DNA from: Methylocaldum sp. 14B
GTDB taxonomy: Bacteria; Pseudomonadota; Gammaproteobacteria; Methylococcales; Methylococcaceae
Assembly (NCBI RefSeq): GCF_002005105.1
Contig: NZ_MSCV01000005.1
Location: 124,001-188,000, forward strand
Direction: 5' to 3'
DNA length: 64,000 nucleotides
The position numbers and the translations under genes were made by a program. This document shows, one piece after another, positions 1-10,824 of the stretch. The stretch's first letter is position 1; each line of letters begins with the position of its first letter. The notes under the pieces are model-generated. The model had not been told where the DNA came from, ran no database searches, and saw only the letters and a list, made by a program, of their open reading frames with translations.

Positions 1-188
1 GCATGTTCGGATGGCGGCAGGCGGTAAAAAATCTCCGCCCATTCGTCTTCAAGACGCCGGACGGCCTCATGAACGCCCGATTCGGCCTTCGAGTGGCTGG
101 TACCGGGGAGAATAACAGCTAACAAGGCGAGTACGAGATGTAAGGATTTCAAATGCAAATTTTCAGCAGTGGGCGATGAAACAAGCAT
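1..188 (-). CDS. Secreted protein of unknown function, 3' part outside window
   Basis: Only the first 62 codons are present; the gene runs off the left edge. Reading leftward from the ATG at 188, the product begins with a short polar stretch, then a hydrophobic segment (SLHLVLALLAVILPG) ending near a TSHSKA cleavage region, so a Sec signal peptide is likely. The mature start is charged (VHEAVRRLEDEWAEIFYRL) and looks helical. An internal TTG codon at the start of LKSLHLV could be the real start and would give a more typical signal peptide. I do not recognise the family from this fragment. Confidence 0.5.
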   Translation of the reverse strand, partial: MLVSSPTAENLHLKSLHLVLALLAVILPGTSHSKAESGVHEAVRRLEDEWAEIFYRLPPSEH

Positions 189-264
189 TCTAACAATCGA
201 GGATCGGGTGGTTAATGAGGAATGTCTATAGATTCTCGAGGTGGCGGCCGGTCCGATTGACTGG

Positions 265-864
265 CTACGGCTGATCGGATTTTTCGTTGCCGAAATTTCT
301 TCTCGTTTTTTCTATCTCTCGCCGATAAGTCTCGGCGTCGCCGTAATCGAGAAACCGGCCGTATGAGGAGTGGGGCGATTTGATGCGGCGCGCGTGTTTG
401 ATGGGACACCAGTGCTGTTCGGTGCGGGCGGCAATCTCGCGGACGTAAGCGAGAAGGCCGTTACCGTAGGAACAGTATGCGCAATTTAGTTTTTCGATCA
501 GATTCAGATAAGCCAATCGCCCTCGGTCGAAGACCAGGTAGTCGCCGCGCTTTGCCTTAGGAATGCCGTAAATCGGGAAGCAAACCGCCTGATATAGCGT
601 GACGGCCAGATCCAGAAGGACGAAAGGGACGATCAATGAGTAAATGATCGGCGCGGTGAGCAGCGTGAGCGGGTTGGCCCTGACGATGTACTTGGTCAGG
701 CTCGCCTTGAGTCTGCGGTGTTCCCGCAACAGTTCGTGGGCATAATCGATCCTTCCGTTGCGGAGCTTGATCCGGAATTCTTCCCTATGTTTGGCCAGTT
801 CGGCTTCGAGTTCCTCTTCGAGCGCTTGGATGTTTTCGATCAGGGTCGCGATTCGTGGGTTCAT
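265..864 (-). CDS. Conserved hypothetical membrane-associated protein with Cys/His motifs
   Basis: 199 residues. An N-terminal charged, probably coiled-coil segment (about 1-55) is followed by a hydrophobic stretch (about 62-95, LLTAPIIYSLIVPFVLLD) able to form one or two membrane helices. A cysteine motif CAYCSYGNG lies near 128-136 and HWCPIKHA near 150-158; paired Cys and His suggest metal or redox chemistry, but no cofactor can be named. It is 65 bp downstream of dnaE2 on the same strand and may be cotranscribed with it. Function unknown. Confidence 0.75.
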   Translation of the reverse strand: MNPRIATLIENIQALEEELEAELAKHREEFRIKLRNGRIDYAHELLREHRRLKASLTKYIVRANPLTLLTAPIIYSLIVPFVLLDLAVTLYQAVCFPIYGIPKAKRGDYLVFDRGRLAYLNLIEKLNCAYCSYGNGLLAYVREIAARTEQHWCPIKHARRIKSPHSSYGRFLDYGDAETYRREIEKTRRNFGNEKSDQP

Positions 865-929
865 GAGGTGCTCGAAGAGACGGGAAAATGGATCGTCTAC
901 GATAGCACGAAAGTCGCAGATTCAGCCGG

Positions 930-3900
930 CTAATGAAAATCCCGGCAGGGCACGCTCAAGTTACCCAGCCAGTGGCTCAAGTCTTCCAGCCGGCCGGCAA
1001 CGAGGTGCAACACGCCGTCTTCTTCCTGCACCGTGCCGTGCACGGCGAGGAGTCCCGCTTGCAGAACGATGTGGCGCTGCCGCTGGACCAGGCTGGGCCA
1101 GACGATGACATTGGTCTGGCCGGTTTCGTCTTCGAGGGTGAGAAAGATGACGCCGGAAGCGGTCATCGGGCGCTGCCGGCAGATGACAAGGCCGGCGGTG
1201 CGCGCGAAGCATCCGTGGCCCAGTGCGCGCAATTCCTCGGCACTGAGCAGGCGCCGTGCGGCGAGCCGGGAACGCAGCAGAGTCAAGGGATGGCGGCGCA
1301 GGGTGAGTCCGGTGGACGCGTAATCGGCGACGATGTTTTCGCCCTCGCGGGGCGGACGCAGCAAGGGCACGCCCTCGTCGAACGCCGGCTGGCCGAACAG
1401 CGGCGTGGGGCGTTCGTGCGCGCTCATATCCCAAAACGCGCGATGCCGGTGGCCGGCGAGTCCGTGCAAGGCATCGGCCGCGGCCAATGCTTCGGAATCA
1501 CGGCGGTCGAGTTTTGCGCGGGCGATCAGGTCGGCGGCATCGGCAAAGGGCTTCTCCAGCCGGGCGGCGACGATGCCTTCGGCGCCTTGCCGCGACAAAC
1601 CTTTCATCAGGCGCAGGCCGAGGCGGAGGGCGGACGGTTCGGGGGGCGACCCTTCGAGTGTGCAATCGTAATCGCTGTACCGCACGTCGACTGGGCGGAC
1701 ATCCACGCCGTGACGGCGCGCATCCTGAACGAGCTGGGCGGGAGCGTAAAAGCCCATGGGCTGGCTGTTGAGCAGCGCGCAGGTGAAAGCGGCGGGATGA
1801 TGGCATTTCAGCCAGGCCGAAACATATACCAATAAGGCGAAGCTGGCGGAATGCGATTCCGGAAAGCCGTATTCGCCGAAACCCTGAATCTGCCGGTAGA
1901 TCTGCTCCGCGAACTCGGCGCTGTAGCCGCGTTCGCGCATGCCTTCGATCAGACGGCTTTGGAATTTCTCCAGACCGCCGCGCCGATGCCAGGCCGCCAT
2001 GGCGCGGCGGAGCTGGTCCGCCTCGCCGGCGCTGAAACCGGCGGCCACCATGGCGATCTGCATCACCTGTTCCTGGAAAATCGGGACGCCCAGGGTGCGC
2101 TTGAGCACTTTTTCGACGTCCGGGCCGGGATAAGTGACCGGTTCCCGCCCGCTGCGGCGCGCGAGATAAGGATGAACCATGTCGCCCTGAATGGGACCAG
2201 GGCGCACGATCGCCACCTGAATGACCAGGTCGTAGTAGTTCTCGGGTTTCAAGCGGGGCAGCATGGCCATTTGGGCGCGGGATTCCACCTGAAACACCCC
2301 AAGGCTGTCGGCCCGTTGCAGCATGGCGTAGACCGCCGGATCTTCCGCCGGAATGCGGTCCAGGCTCAGTGCTTCACCGCGCCAGTTGCTCACATAATCG
2401 AGCGCCTTGCGGATGGCGGTCAGCATGCCTAAGGCGAGAACGTCCACCTTGAGCAGGCCGAGCGCTTCCAGATCGTCCTTGTCCCATTGAATCACGGTGC
2501 GTTCAGGCATCGCCGCGTTTTCCACCGGCACCAAGCGCGGCAAGGCGTCCGCCGCGATGACGAAGCCGCCGGTGTGTTGCGACAGATGGCGCGGAAAGCC
2601 GCGCAATTGCCGGACCAATCCGGCGAGCAGGCGGAGTTTCGGATTCTTAGGGTCGAAGCCGGCGGCTTGGAGGCGTTCGGTATCCACACCGTCGCCGCTC
2701 AAAAAATGGGCGGCTCCGGCCAGATGGTCGATCTGCTCGCGGCTGAAGCCTAACGCCTTGGCCACGTCGCGCACCGCGCTGCGGGTCCGGTAAGTGATGA
2801 CGCTGGCGGCCAGGGCGGCGCGCTGCCGGCCGTATTTGCGGTAGATGTATTGGATGACTTCCTCGCGCCGCTCGTGCTCGAAATCCACGTCGATGTCGGG
2901 CGGTTCGTTCCGCTCACGGGAGATGAAGCGCTCGAACAAAAGATCGAGACGCCCCGGATCGACTTCGGTGATGCCTAGGCAATAGCAGACCGCCGAGTTG
3001 GCGGCCGAACCGCGACCCTGGCACAGGATGCTCCGCTCGCGGGCGAAGCGGACGATGTCTTGAATGGTGAGGAAATAGGGCTCATAGGCGAGATCGGCGA
3101 TCAAAGAGAGTTCGTGTTCGATTTGCCGCCGCACCTTGTCGGGAGCGCCGTCAGGCCAGCGGCGCCTGACACCTTCCTCGGTCAAATGACGCAGCCAACT
3201 CTTTGGTGTATGGCCTTCCGGTACCAGTTCGGCCGGATATTCGTAGCGGAGTTCATCGAGCGAAAACCGGCATCGTTCGGCGATGCGCACGGTTTCCGCC
3301 AGCAGCTCCGGGGGATAGAGCCGGGCCAGGCGGGACAGCGGGCGGAGATGGCGCTCGCCGTTCGGGAACAGCGCGTAGCCGAGCTCGGAAAGCGGCCGGT
3401 TCAGGCGAATGGCGGTGAGCGTGTCTTGCAGAGGCTGCCGTTCCGGGCTGTGCATGTGCACATCGTTGCAGGCCACCAAAGGCAGTCCCAGATCGCTGCC
3501 GAGCCGGCAAAGGCGATTCAGACGTTCCCGGTCCGTTCCGCTCAGGAACAGCTCCACGCCGATCCAAAGACGGCCGGAAAAACGCTCCTTAAGCCAGACG
3601 CCTTGTTCCGGTTGCGGCGTTTCGCCCGGCAGCCATAGCGCCAGGCAATGGTCCAGCGGGTGTCGTTCCAGTATGAGGCGGTCCAGCCGGTAATGGCCTT
3701 TGGGCGCATTCATCCGGGCTGCGGTGATGAGGCCGGAAAGCTGCGCGTAGCCTTCCCGATCGGTGGCCAGCAGCACCAGCTTGAGCCCGTCTTCCAATCG
3801 CAAACGGTCGTCCCGGGAGCGCCAGGACGACCCTTCCAATCGCAAACGGTCGTCCGGGGAAGGGGCTGGCCGGCGCTCCCGGCCAGGTCGTTTGCGATTG

Positions 3901-4121
3901 GAGCGTCGAACCGATCCTTCCAATCGGAATTCGCTGCCGACGATCAGCTTCAAGCCGTGACGGCGCGCCTCCAGATGAGCTTTTACCACTCCGGCCAGGG
4001 AGCATTCGTCGGTCAGCGCCAGTGCGGTATAGCCGAGGCGGGCTGCCGTTTCGACCAGCTCTTCGGGGTGCGAGGCGCCGCGCAGGAAGCTGTAATTGCT
4101 GAGGCAATGGAGTTCGGCCAT
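930..4121 (-). CDS. dnaE2: Error-prone DNA polymerase DnaE2 with an in-frame 42-residue repeat insertion
   Basis: C-family polymerase alpha subunit of the DnaE2 type, used in translesion synthesis and damage-induced mutagenesis. An N-terminal PHP domain (starting [20 protein letters not shown]) is followed by the polymerase core with [16 protein letters not shown] and a C-terminal OB-fold region. Length is 1063 residues; without the insert it is 1021, the usual size. Residues 69-110 are encoded by dispersed repeats (3796-3921) placed between RLE and DGLKLVLL, doubling the RLE; removing them restores a normal PHP sequence. The start codon is 3 bp from the stop of lhr, so the two are probably one operon. 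The usual imuA/imuB partners are not in the window. No frameshift is seen, so the polymerase is probably still made. Confidence 0.95.
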   Translation of the reverse strand: MAELHCLSNYSFLRGASHPEELVETAARLGYTALALTDECSLAGVVKAHLEARRHGLKLIVGSEFRLEGSVRRSNRKRPGRERRPAPSPDDRLRLEGSSWRSRDDRLRLEDGLKLVLLATDREGYAQLSGLITAARMNAPKGHYRLDRLILERHPLDHCLALWLPGETPQPEQGVWLKERFSGRLWIGVELFLSGTDRERLNRLCRLGSDLGLPLVACNDVHMHSPERQPLQDTLTAIRLNRPLSELGYALFPNGERHLRPLSRLARLYPPELLAETVRIAERCRFSLDELRYEYPAELVPEGHTPKSWLRHLTEEGVRRRWPDGAPDKVRRQIEHELSLIADLAYEPYFLTIQDIVRFARERSILCQGRGSAANSAVCYCLGITEVDPGRLDLLFERFISRERNEPPDIDVDFEHERREEVIQYIYRKYGRQRAALAASVITYRTRSAVRDVAKALGFSREQIDHLAGAAHFLSGDGVDTERLQAAGFDPKNPKLRLLAGLVRQLRGFPRHLSQHTGGFVIAADALPRLVPVENAAMPERTVIQWDKDDLEALGLLKVDVLALGMLTAIRKALDYVSNWRGEALSLDRIPAEDPAVYAMLQRADSLGVFQVESRAQMAMLPRLKPENYYDLVIQVAIVRPGPIQGDMVHPYLARRSGREPVTYPGPDVEKVLKRTLGVPIFQEQVMQIAMVAAGFSAGEADQLRRAMAAWHRRGGLEKFQSRLIEGMRERGYSAEFAEQIYRQIQGFGEYGFPESHSASFALLVYVSAWLKCHHPAAFTCALLNSQPMGFYAPAQLVQDARRHGVDVRPVDVRYSDYDCTLEGSPPEPSALRLGLRLMKGLSRQGAEGIVAARLEKPFADAADLIARAKLDRRDSEALAAADALHGLAGHRHRAFWDMSAHERPTPLFGQPAFDEGVPLLRPPREGENIVADYASTGLTLRRHPLTLLRSRLAARRLLSAEELRALGHGCFARTAGLVICRQRPMTASGVIFLTLEDETGQTNVIVWPSLVQRQRHIVLQAGLLAVHGTVQEEDGVLHLVAGRLEDLSHWLGNLSVPCRDFH
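3796..3921. repeat. Three 42-bp hairpin units, one nested, inside dnaE2
   Basis: Unit 1 is 3796-3837. Unit 2 is split (3838-3857 plus 3900-3921). Unit 3 lies in reverse orientation at 3858-3899, inside the loop region of unit 2. Each is exactly 42 bp: AATCGCAAACGG (or CGA), a 9-nt arm, GAGCG, a second 9-nt arm, three bases, then TTCC. TTCC also precedes the block at 3792-3795. Unit 3 is bordered by GGAA/GGAG, the same duplication on the other strand. Deleting 126 bp rejoins CTTCC to AATCGGAATTC and restores the expected DnaE2 reading (FRLEDGL). Confidence 0.9.
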
Positions 4122-4124
4122 ATC

Positions 4125-7100
4125 CTATGACGCCGAGCCGAGATAAGCCCGCAGCTGCGGCGGGACGGTCCTTTGCGTCAGCCGGTTCTTGAACTCCCAC
4201 TCCCGGTGTTTTTCCACCGAAACCAGGAATTGTGTTTCCTTGCCGGCGTGCAGGGCTGTCGGGATGCCGTCCCGGAACAGCACGCGATTGCCTGGGAGCG
4301 CGGGGATTTTCGCGCCGGGCGTGACGATGCCGACGAGATTCAGCGGATCGACGGCGCTGAGCGTGACCAAGGTTTCGGTGTCTTTCTCCTTGCGCATCGC
4401 GCGCAGGGCTTCCACGGCTTCGGGCAGGGCGAACTGCTCGCCGAAATGGCCGGCCACGAAGCGTCCTCCGCGTATTTCGCCGCGCGCTTCCAGACGCCGG
4501 TAAATGCGTAGGAGATCCTGCCAGGGCGGCGCGACGGTCTCGCGGGCCAACAGCGCCCGAAACACGACGCCATAGCGCTTGAGCAGTGTGCCGGCGATAT
4601 GCTCGACGGCTTCCTGATCGGCCGACTCGGATGCGTTCTCGTCGAGTAGCAAGGGCGGCTGCACGAGCGTCCAGCGCCCGGCTTCCGCCATTCCGAAGGA
4701 AAGTCCCCGATAGCGCTGCTTTTTTTGCTCGGGGATCAGCAGGGCGCGCAGCCCCATGAAACTGTCCGAGGCGACCCACCCGCGCGCCACCAGTTCCGCC
4801 AGCGTGTTTTCCAGCTGGGTCGGCAGTAGACCTGTCCACTGCGCCAGTTCTTCGAAAAAGAGAGCGCCGCGGGTTTTCAGGATATCCGCTACGTGCCGTG
4901 CGGCGGGCGACAGCTCGGTTGACTCGCTTTGAACGGCGAACTGCCGCCAGTACGATAGATGACGCCGGGCTATGAGCGCCATGGGCGAGGATTTGACGGG
5001 CCCTTGGCCGCCTTTGGCGGCGGAAAGCCGGGTCCAGACAATCTTGCCCGAAAGACACAGGGCGTCGAGCCAGGCCGGGTCGTAATCGGCAATTCGCGCC
5101 GGCAGCACATCGCCTTCCCAGGCAACCGCGGCCGCCTCGAAGCCTTCCAGTTGGGCCAGGACCGCCGCGAGGGCTTGCGCGCCCTGCATGCGGTTTTCGG
5201 GATGCACGTGCTGCCAGCGGAACAGGAAACGCATGAAATCGGCGCTGGGCACCGGTTCGATTTCCTGGCGCAGACGGTTGATGGTGTAGCGGTGGATGCG
5301 CGCCAGAAGGCGCCTTTCGCACCATTCTTCCGTGCCGGCTCCTGGCGTATACGACCCGCGCAGGACGAAGCCTTCGTTCTGCAGCGCCAGGAGAGCATAC
5401 TCGACGCGGCCGACGGGAAGAGCCATGGCTTCCGCCAGTTCCGCCGCCGTGACCGGCCCGGTGCAGTCGATGCGCGCGCGGACGATTTCCTTCAGCGCGT
5501 CTTCCGGCGTCCAGGTTTGCTCCAGATACTCCGGCGGCAGTTGTGCCGCATAACCGATGCCAGCCGACGAGGAGCCATCGGCCTGCGCATACACCGCCTG
5601 GAATTGCGGCAAGCGCTCGGCCGCAATCCAAAGAATGTTGCCGCTCGCTACATGCAATTCCGCCACGCGCCCTTGCAGCTTCAACTCCCGAAAGAATGCT
5701 TCCCAGCCGATTTCCGCTTCGGATTGCTGGAGAAAGCCCAGCATCTGCAAGGCGTCGTGCAGCTCGTCGGCGTTGGAGGCCTCGGGCCAGGCTTCCTGCC
5801 GCACCCGGTCGATGGCCGCCTGGTCGAGACGTCCGAGGTCCGCGGCTTCGGAAGGATCGAGCCAGCGGCGGCTGGCCACCGCGCGGGTCCGGCGCTCTTC
5901 CAGGGGAGCTCCGTCCAGAAAGCTGTAGACCTTGGAATTGACGATTTCGGCGGCGAGCGGCGAGGGTTCGGTCAGATCGCGGCACACCACGCGGATCGCG
6001 CCGCTTTCGATCCCGCCGATCACCTCGATCAACCGGTCGATGTCCATGGCTTCGGTCAGGCAATCGTGCACGGTCTGGTTGACCAGCGGATGATCGGGCA
6101 CCTCCCGGTCGCCGACGATGTTCTCGAAGCACGCGAGCTGGTCGGGAAACACGCAGGTGACGAGGTCTTCCGCCTGCATGCGGAGGAGATAGGGGGGCGT
6201 CTTACGGCCGCCCTGAAAGCGCTTGAGCGCGAGCGAGCAGACGGCGTTCCAGCGCCAGCGCACGTTGAACATCGGGGCCGCGAGCAGCGCCTGCACCAAC
6301 AAATCGCGCACGGTGTTGGCGTTCAGGAAACGCGTGACGTCCTCCAGCGGAAAGCTTTGCGAGACGCCCAGTGACAGGATGATGGCGTTCTCGGTGGCGG
6401 CGGCTTGCAGCTCGAAGTTGAAGGTACGGCAGAAGCGCTTGCGCAGGGCGAGTCCCCAGCCGCGATTGACCCGGCTGCCGTAGGGCGCGTGAATGATGAA
6501 CTGCATGCCGCCCGATTCGTCGAAGAAACGTTCGAACACCAGGGTGTCCAAGGTGGGCAGTGTGCTTAGGGCCAGCTTGGCCGCGGCCAGGTAGTTGACG
6601 GCCTGCACTGCGGCCAGCGACGACACGCCGACCTCCTTTTCGAGAAAGGCATTGGCGGCGGGTAGATTCAGGTTCTTATCCGGGCCTACAAAGCCTGTAT
6701 CGAACGGCCTTTCCAAGCGCTCCTCGATTTCCCGCCGGAGCCGCGCCACCGCGTAAGACAGCTCATGAGTCCGCCCTGGCGCTTCGCCGAACCAGAACGG
6801 GATATTGGGCGGCTGATGTCGGGCATCCTCCACGCGCAAGGTGCCGGCTTCGAGCCGCAAGACCCGCCAGCTCGCGTTGCCGAGCTGGAAAATGTCGCCG
6901 GCCAGGCTTTCGATGGCGAAATCTTCGTCCACGGTGCCGATGAATTCCCCGGAGGGTTCCAGGATCACGCGGTATTCGGCGTTGTCCGGAATCGCCCCGC
7001 CGCAGGTCACGGCGGTGAGTCTCGCGCCTCTCCGGGCCCGCAAGCGCTTGTGGATGCCGTCCCGGTGCAAATAGGCGCCGCGCGGCCCGCGCCGGGTACT

Positions 7101-8462
7101 GAAGCCCTCCGCCAGCATCTTGACGATTTCGTCGAACTCTTGCCGGCTCAGTTCGCGGTAGGGAAACGCGCGGCACACGGTGCGGTAAAGCTCGTCCTCC
7201 GACCAGTCCGCCGCGGCCACCATTGCGACGATCTGCTGAGCCAGGACATCCACGGGCTTTTGCGGCATGATCAAGCGATCCAGATCGCCTCGTCGTATCG
7301 CATCGATCAGAGCGATGCATTCGATGAGATCGTCCCGGCTGGCCGGGAACAGCCGGCCCTTGGGCAGACCTCCTGCAAAGTGCCCGGAACGGCCCACTCG
7401 CTGCAGAAAGGTGGAGATCGAGCCGGTGGTTCCCAGTTGGCAAACCAGGTCCACGTCGCCCACGTCGATGCCGAGTTCCAAGGAGGCGGTGGCGACCAGC
7501 GCTTTCAGCTTCCCGGCTTTTAGGCGGTGCTCGGCGGAAAGCCGCTGCTCCCGCGACAGGCTGCCGTGGTGCGAGGTGACGTGTTCCTCGCCCAGCCGTT
7601 CGCTCAGGGCGCGAGCCACCCGTTCCGCCATGCGGCGCGTGTTGACGAAGATCAGCGTGGTCTTGTGCGCCTCGATCAAGGTCGTCATGCGGTCGTAGAT
7701 TTCCTTGGCCGCTTGCTGGGAGAGCACCGCCTCCAGCGGCGAATCGGGCAGCTCGATGGCCAGGTCGAGTCGGCGCCGGTGGCCGGTATCGATGATGCGG
7801 CAATTGGTCCCGCCGGTCAGAAAGCTTGCGACCGATTCGATGGGGTTCTGGGTTGCGGAGAGACCGATGCGGGCGAGGCGGTGCTCGACCAGTCGTTCCA
7901 GCCGTTCCAGCGACAAGGCCAGGTGCGATCCGCGCTTGCTGCCCACCACCGCATGGATTTCGTCGACGATCACCGTCCGAACGGTTTTCAGCATTCGCCT
8001 CCCACCTTCGCTGGTGAGAAGGATATAAACCGACTCGGGAGTGGTCACCAGAATATGCGGCGGATGCTTGTTCATAGCCGCCCGAGCGAGTGCCGGGGTG
8101 TCGCCGGTGCGGACCTGGGAGCGAATCGCCACGTTTGTCGAGCCGAGTTCGAATAGCCTGGTGTTGATTCCGTCCAGCGGCGCTTCGAGGTTCTTGTGGA
8201 TATCGTTGCTCAGCGCCTTGAGCGGCGAGATGTAGAGCACGCGGGTTTCTTCCGGCAAACCGAAGACTTCGCCTTCCCTAACCAGATCGTCTATGGCGGC
8301 CAGAAACGCCGCGAGGGTTTTGCCGGAACCGGTGGGCGCGGCAATCAGCGTATGCCGGCCGGATTTAATGGCGTCCCAGGCTTCGGTCTGGCATTCGGTC
8401 GGCGCGGGGAAGGCGTCCCGGAACCAAGCCGAGACAGCTGGGTGAAATCGATCGAGAATCAT
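4125..8462 (-). CDS. lhr: Lhr-type ATP-dependent DNA helicase
   Basis: 1445 residues, the length of full bacterial Lhr proteins (helicase core plus long C-terminal winged-helix/Lhr-CTD part). Superfamily 2 motifs are visible: Walker [14 protein letters not shown] (about 40-53), DEIH box [15 protein letters not shown], motif III SATQNP, and motif VI region [17 protein letters not shown]. Lhr is a 3'-5' translocase tied to DNA repair. It is the first gene of a leftward unit with dnaE2 (3-bp gap), which makes a shared damage-response role likely by inference. The ATG at 8462 is used; the domain starts immediately after it ([20 protein letters not shown]). Confidence 0.95.
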   Translation of the reverse strand: MILDRFHPAVSAWFRDAFPAPTECQTEAWDAIKSGRHTLIAAPTGSGKTLAAFLAAIDDLVREGEVFGLPEETRVLYISPLKALSNDIHKNLEAPLDGINTRLFELGSTNVAIRSQVRTGDTPALARAAMNKHPPHILVTTPESVYILLTSEGGRRMLKTVRTVIVDEIHAVVGSKRGSHLALSLERLERLVEHRLARIGLSATQNPIESVASFLTGGTNCRIIDTGHRRRLDLAIELPDSPLEAVLSQQAAKEIYDRMTTLIEAHKTTLIFVNTRRMAERVARALSERLGEEHVTSHHGSLSREQRLSAEHRLKAGKLKALVATASLELGIDVGDVDLVCQLGTTGSISTFLQRVGRSGHFAGGLPKGRLFPASRDDLIECIALIDAIRRGDLDRLIMPQKPVDVLAQQIVAMVAAADWSEDELYRTVCRAFPYRELSRQEFDEIVKMLAEGFSTRRGPRGAYLHRDGIHKRLRARRGARLTAVTCGGAIPDNAEYRVILEPSGEFIGTVDEDFAIESLAGDIFQLGNASWRVLRLEAGTLRVEDARHQPPNIPFWFGEAPGRTHELSYAVARLRREIEERLERPFDTGFVGPDKNLNLPAANAFLEKEVGVSSLAAVQAVNYLAAAKLALSTLPTLDTLVFERFFDESGGMQFIIHAPYGSRVNRGWGLALRKRFCRTFNFELQAAATENAIILSLGVSQSFPLEDVTRFLNANTVRDLLVQALLAAPMFNVRWRWNAVCSLALKRFQGGRKTPPYLLRMQAEDLVTCVFPDQLACFENIVGDREVPDHPLVNQTVHDCLTEAMDIDRLIEVIGGIESGAIRVVCRDLTEPSPLAAEIVNSKVYSFLDGAPLEERRTRAVASRRWLDPSEAADLGRLDQAAIDRVRQEAWPEASNADELHDALQMLGFLQQSEAEIGWEAFFRELKLQGRVAELHVASGNILWIAAERLPQFQAVYAQADGSSSAGIGYAAQLPPEYLEQTWTPEDALKEIVRARIDCTGPVTAAELAEAMALPVGRVEYALLALQNEGFVLRGSYTPGAGTEEWCERRLLARIHRYTINRLRQEIEPVPSADFMRFLFRWQHVHPENRMQGAQALAAVLAQLEGFEAAAVAWEGDVLPARIADYDPAWLDALCLSGKIVWTRLSAAKGGQGPVKSSPMALIARRHLSYWRQFAVQSESTELSPAARHVADILKTRGALFFEELAQWTGLLPTQLENTLAELVARGWVASDSFMGLRALLIPEQKKQRYRGLSFGMAEAGRWTLVQPPLLLDENASESADQEAVEHIAGTLLKRYGVVFRALLARETVAPPWQDLLRIYRRLEARGEIRGGRFVAGHFGEQFALPEAVEALRAMRKEKDTETLVTLSAVDPLNLVGIVTPGAKIPALPGNRVLFRDGIPTALHAGKETQFLVSVEKHREWEFKNRLTQRTVPPQLRAYLGSAS

Positions 8463-8531
8463 GGAACTACGTTACCCCAAAGCGGACGGCAATCTCAATC
8501 AGGCTTATCGTCGCGGCCGGGCGATCGCGCA

Positions 8532-8566
8532 GTTTTCACCCTCTCCCTCTGGGAGAGGGTGAAAAC
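8532..8566. repeat. Perfect 16-bp-stem palindrome upstream of lhr
   Basis: GTTTTCACCCTCTCCC, a TCT loop, then the exact complement. It lies in the divergent intergenic stretch between lhr and the histidine kinase, at the 5' side of both, so it is unlikely to end either transcript. The CCCTCTCCC/GGGAGAGGG palindrome is a common dispersed repeat type in proteobacteria. Confidence 0.7.
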
Positions 8567-8704
8567 GACGCCGCACCGGGACCCTTTGACCGATGTCCCA
8601 GTTTTGTTATAGCGGTTTCGGTCAAGGTATCGTATTTTCCGCGGCAGTCGATTTTACGGTTTCGATTTCATCCGAAGAGATTCGGATCAATAAGGGCTAC
8701 CTCC

Positions 8705-10654
8705 TTGCACAGATTTCCAATCAGACGGATTTTGAGTAACGGCTATGTTGTAGCGGCATTGGCGACAGCAACCATAGTGATCGTTCAGTATTTCCTGCTG
8801 CCGCTTTTCATGGGATCGCCTCCTTTGCTTCTCTTCCTGCTCGGAGTGGCGCTTGCGGCCTGGTACGGCAGCTTTAGGGCGGGACTTTTTGCCACCGTGT
8901 TGAGCACCTTGGCGAGTATCTTCTATTTGATCGAGCCTCTCCATTCATGGCAGATCGTGGAACAAAGGGAGTGGCTCAGAACCTTGCTGCTGTTGAGCGT
9001 GGGCGCTGTGCTCAGCCTGATGGTTTCGCTTCTGCGTAGCGGAGAACGAAAGGCGCTCCTCGAGGTGCTGCGGCAAAAGGAACGACTCGAGCGGGAAATC
9101 GTCGAGCGCCAGCGGGCCGAACAGGCGCTGAACGCGGCGCATACCGAGGTCGTGAACGAGCGCAGCCGGCTCGAAGCCATCATGGAAACCTTGCCCGTGG
9201 GTGTGGCCATCCTGGACGCACAAGGCGGCATCATCGGCACCAACCGAGCCGTCGATCAGGTTTGGGGCGGGCCGTGTCCGCCCGTACGGTCGGTCAGCGA
9301 TTATGCCGTCTTTAAAGCGTGGTGGGTGGATACCGACGAGCGCGTCCGGCCGGAGGATTGGGCCCCGGCGCAAGTCTTGAAAAAAGGAGAGCCGGTCGTC
9401 GGGCAGCTGATGGAAATTCTGCGTTTCGACGGCGCTCGGGCCATTGTTCACAACAGCGCCGCACCCATCCGCGACGCTACCGGTCGCATCGCGGGCGCCG
9501 CGGTGGTGATTATGGACATCAGCGAAAGCGTCAAGCGGGAACAGGCGTTGCGGGAGAGTGAGGAGCGGTACCGATTGGCGATCGATGCCGCGCAGATGGG
9601 TACCTGGGATTGGGATCTCGGCAGCCGGAAAGTCGTGGGGAATCCTCGTCATGCCGCGCTTTTTGGCTACCCGCCCAAGGAGACGGTGATGGACGAAGGA
9701 ATGATTTCCGATCGGATACATCCGGAGGATTTGCCGCATGTCGCGGCCACCGTCGACGAGGCGAGGGAACGTCACACCCGCTATGACTGCGATTTCCGCA
9801 TTGTCTGGCCGGACGGTTCGGTTCGATGGGTTTCGTCGATCGGAGATTTCCACTATGACGCCCATGGCACTCCGGTGCGCATGATCGGGGTGTTGCGGGA
9901 CATTACCGACCGTAAACAGGCGGAGGAAGCGCTTCGCGATGCCGACCGGCAAAAGAACGAATTCATCGCCATGCTCGGACACGAACTCCGGAATCCGCTG
10001 GCGCCTATCCGGAATGCGGTTCATCTGATGCGCAAGCTGGATACTCCCGATCCCAATCTGCGGTGGGCGCGCGATGTGGTCGACCGGCAAGTCGATCATC
10101 TGGCTCGCTTGGTGAGCGATCTGTTGGATGTGTCGCGAATCGTGCAAGGCAAACTCACGCTTCAAATCACTCTGGTCGATCTCGTGACGGTCATCAACCA
10201 GGCTGTCGAAACCAGTCAGCCGCTGATCGAGTCCAGACACCACACGCTTTCGGTCGCGATGCCCGAAGAGCCGGTGTATCTCGAAGGTGACCACGTGCGC
10301 TTGGTTCAAGTCGTTTCGAATCTTCTCGACAATGCTGCCAAGTACACGCCGGAAGGCGGCAGAATTTGGCTTGCCGCAGTCGCCGAGAACGGGGAAGCGA
10401 TCATCTCCATCCGCGATACCGGCGAAGGAATCTCCAGCGCATTACTGCCCCATCTTTTCGATGCATTCACCCAAGCCGCGAGAACGCTGGACCGAGCGCA
10501 AGGCGGGCTCGGACTGGGTTTGATGATCGTTCAGAAAATCATCGAGATGCACGGGGGAAACGTCGAAGTCAAAAGCGAAGGGCTCGGCAAAGGCAGCGAA
10601 TTCGTAATACGCTTGCCGCTCTGCGAGCAGGTGTGCGTGGTTCCCGGATTGTAG
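8705..10654 (+). CDS. Membrane PAS-domain sensor histidine kinase
   Basis: 649 residues. The N-terminal ~115 residues contain four hydrophobic helices with the layout of the KdpD-like DUF4118 sensor region. A coiled-coil linker (about 118-150) follows, then two PAS domains (about 150-275 and 282-400; the second has WDWDLGSRKVVGNPRHAALF). Then come a HisKA domain with phospho-acceptor His426 in MLGHELRNPLAPI and a HATPase domain (DNAAKYTPEGG, DTGEGIS, GGLGLGL). There is no receiver domain and no adjacent response regulator, so the partner is elsewhere. The best-fitting start is TTG at 8705 with AAGGG about 8 bases upstream; a later TTG (8731) is possible. Confidence 0.9.
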   Translation: MHRFPIRRILSNGYVVAALATATIVIVQYFLLPLFMGSPPLLLFLLGVALAAWYGSFRAGLFATVLSTLASIFYLIEPLHSWQIVEQREWLRTLLLLSVGAVLSLMVSLLRSGERKALLEVLRQKERLEREIVERQRAEQALNAAHTEVVNERSRLEAIMETLPVGVAILDAQGGIIGTNRAVDQVWGGPCPPVRSVSDYAVFKAWWVDTDERVRPEDWAPAQVLKKGEPVVGQLMEILRFDGARAIVHNSAAPIRDATGRIAGAAVVIMDISESVKREQALRESEERYRLAIDAAQMGTWDWDLGSRKVVGNPRHAALFGYPPKETVMDEGMISDRIHPEDLPHVAATVDEARERHTRYDCDFRIVWPDGSVRWVSSIGDFHYDAHGTPVRMIGVLRDITDRKQAEEALRDADRQKNEFIAMLGHELRNPLAPIRNAVHLMRKLDTPDPNLRWARDVVDRQVDHLARLVSDLLDVSRIVQGKLTLQITLVDLVTVINQAVETSQPLIESRHHTLSVAMPEEPVYLEGDHVRLVQVVSNLLDNAAKYTPEGGRIWLAAVAENGEAIISIRDTGEGISSALLPHLFDAFTQAARTLDRAQGGLGLGLMIVQKIIEMHGGNVEVKSEGLGKGSEFVIRLPLCEQVCVVPGL

Positions 10655-10797
10655 GATGCGGTTTGTGCCTCACCGCATCCTACGTTCTCGTTTCTTGATT
10701 ACAAGTCAGTTTGTAGGATGTGGTGACCGAAGTGAACCGCATCGATTGCGAACGATGCGCTTCCAATCGCAAACGGTCGCTTTAGTCGCGACCCTCC
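10651..10797. repeat. Convergent intergenic palindromes carrying a short hairpin unit
   Basis: GTAGGATGCGGT (10651-10662) pairs with ACCGCATCCTAC (10672-10683); the stop codon of the kinase gene lies within the first arm. A second copy of the same family starts near 10712. It is interrupted at 10765-10797 by a 33-bp unit (AATCGCAAACGG, TCGC-TTTAGTC-GCGA hairpin, CTCC end). Both neighbouring genes end here, so the palindromes may also act as a two-way terminator, but there is no T-run. Confidence 0.75.
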
Positions 10798-10824
10798 TTC
10801 GTCAGCACATCCTATAGACGAGGC

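Noticed and set aside
3589-6132. 847-codon open frame across the lhr/dnaE2 junction
   Set aside because: It is in another frame of the same strand, Arg/Pro/Gly-rich and without motifs; the GC-rich codon bias of the real genes keeps alternative frames open.
8945-10309. 454-codon minus-strand frame opposite the histidine kinase
   Set aside because: Antisense shadow; the plus strand has complete PAS, HisKA and HATPase motifs.
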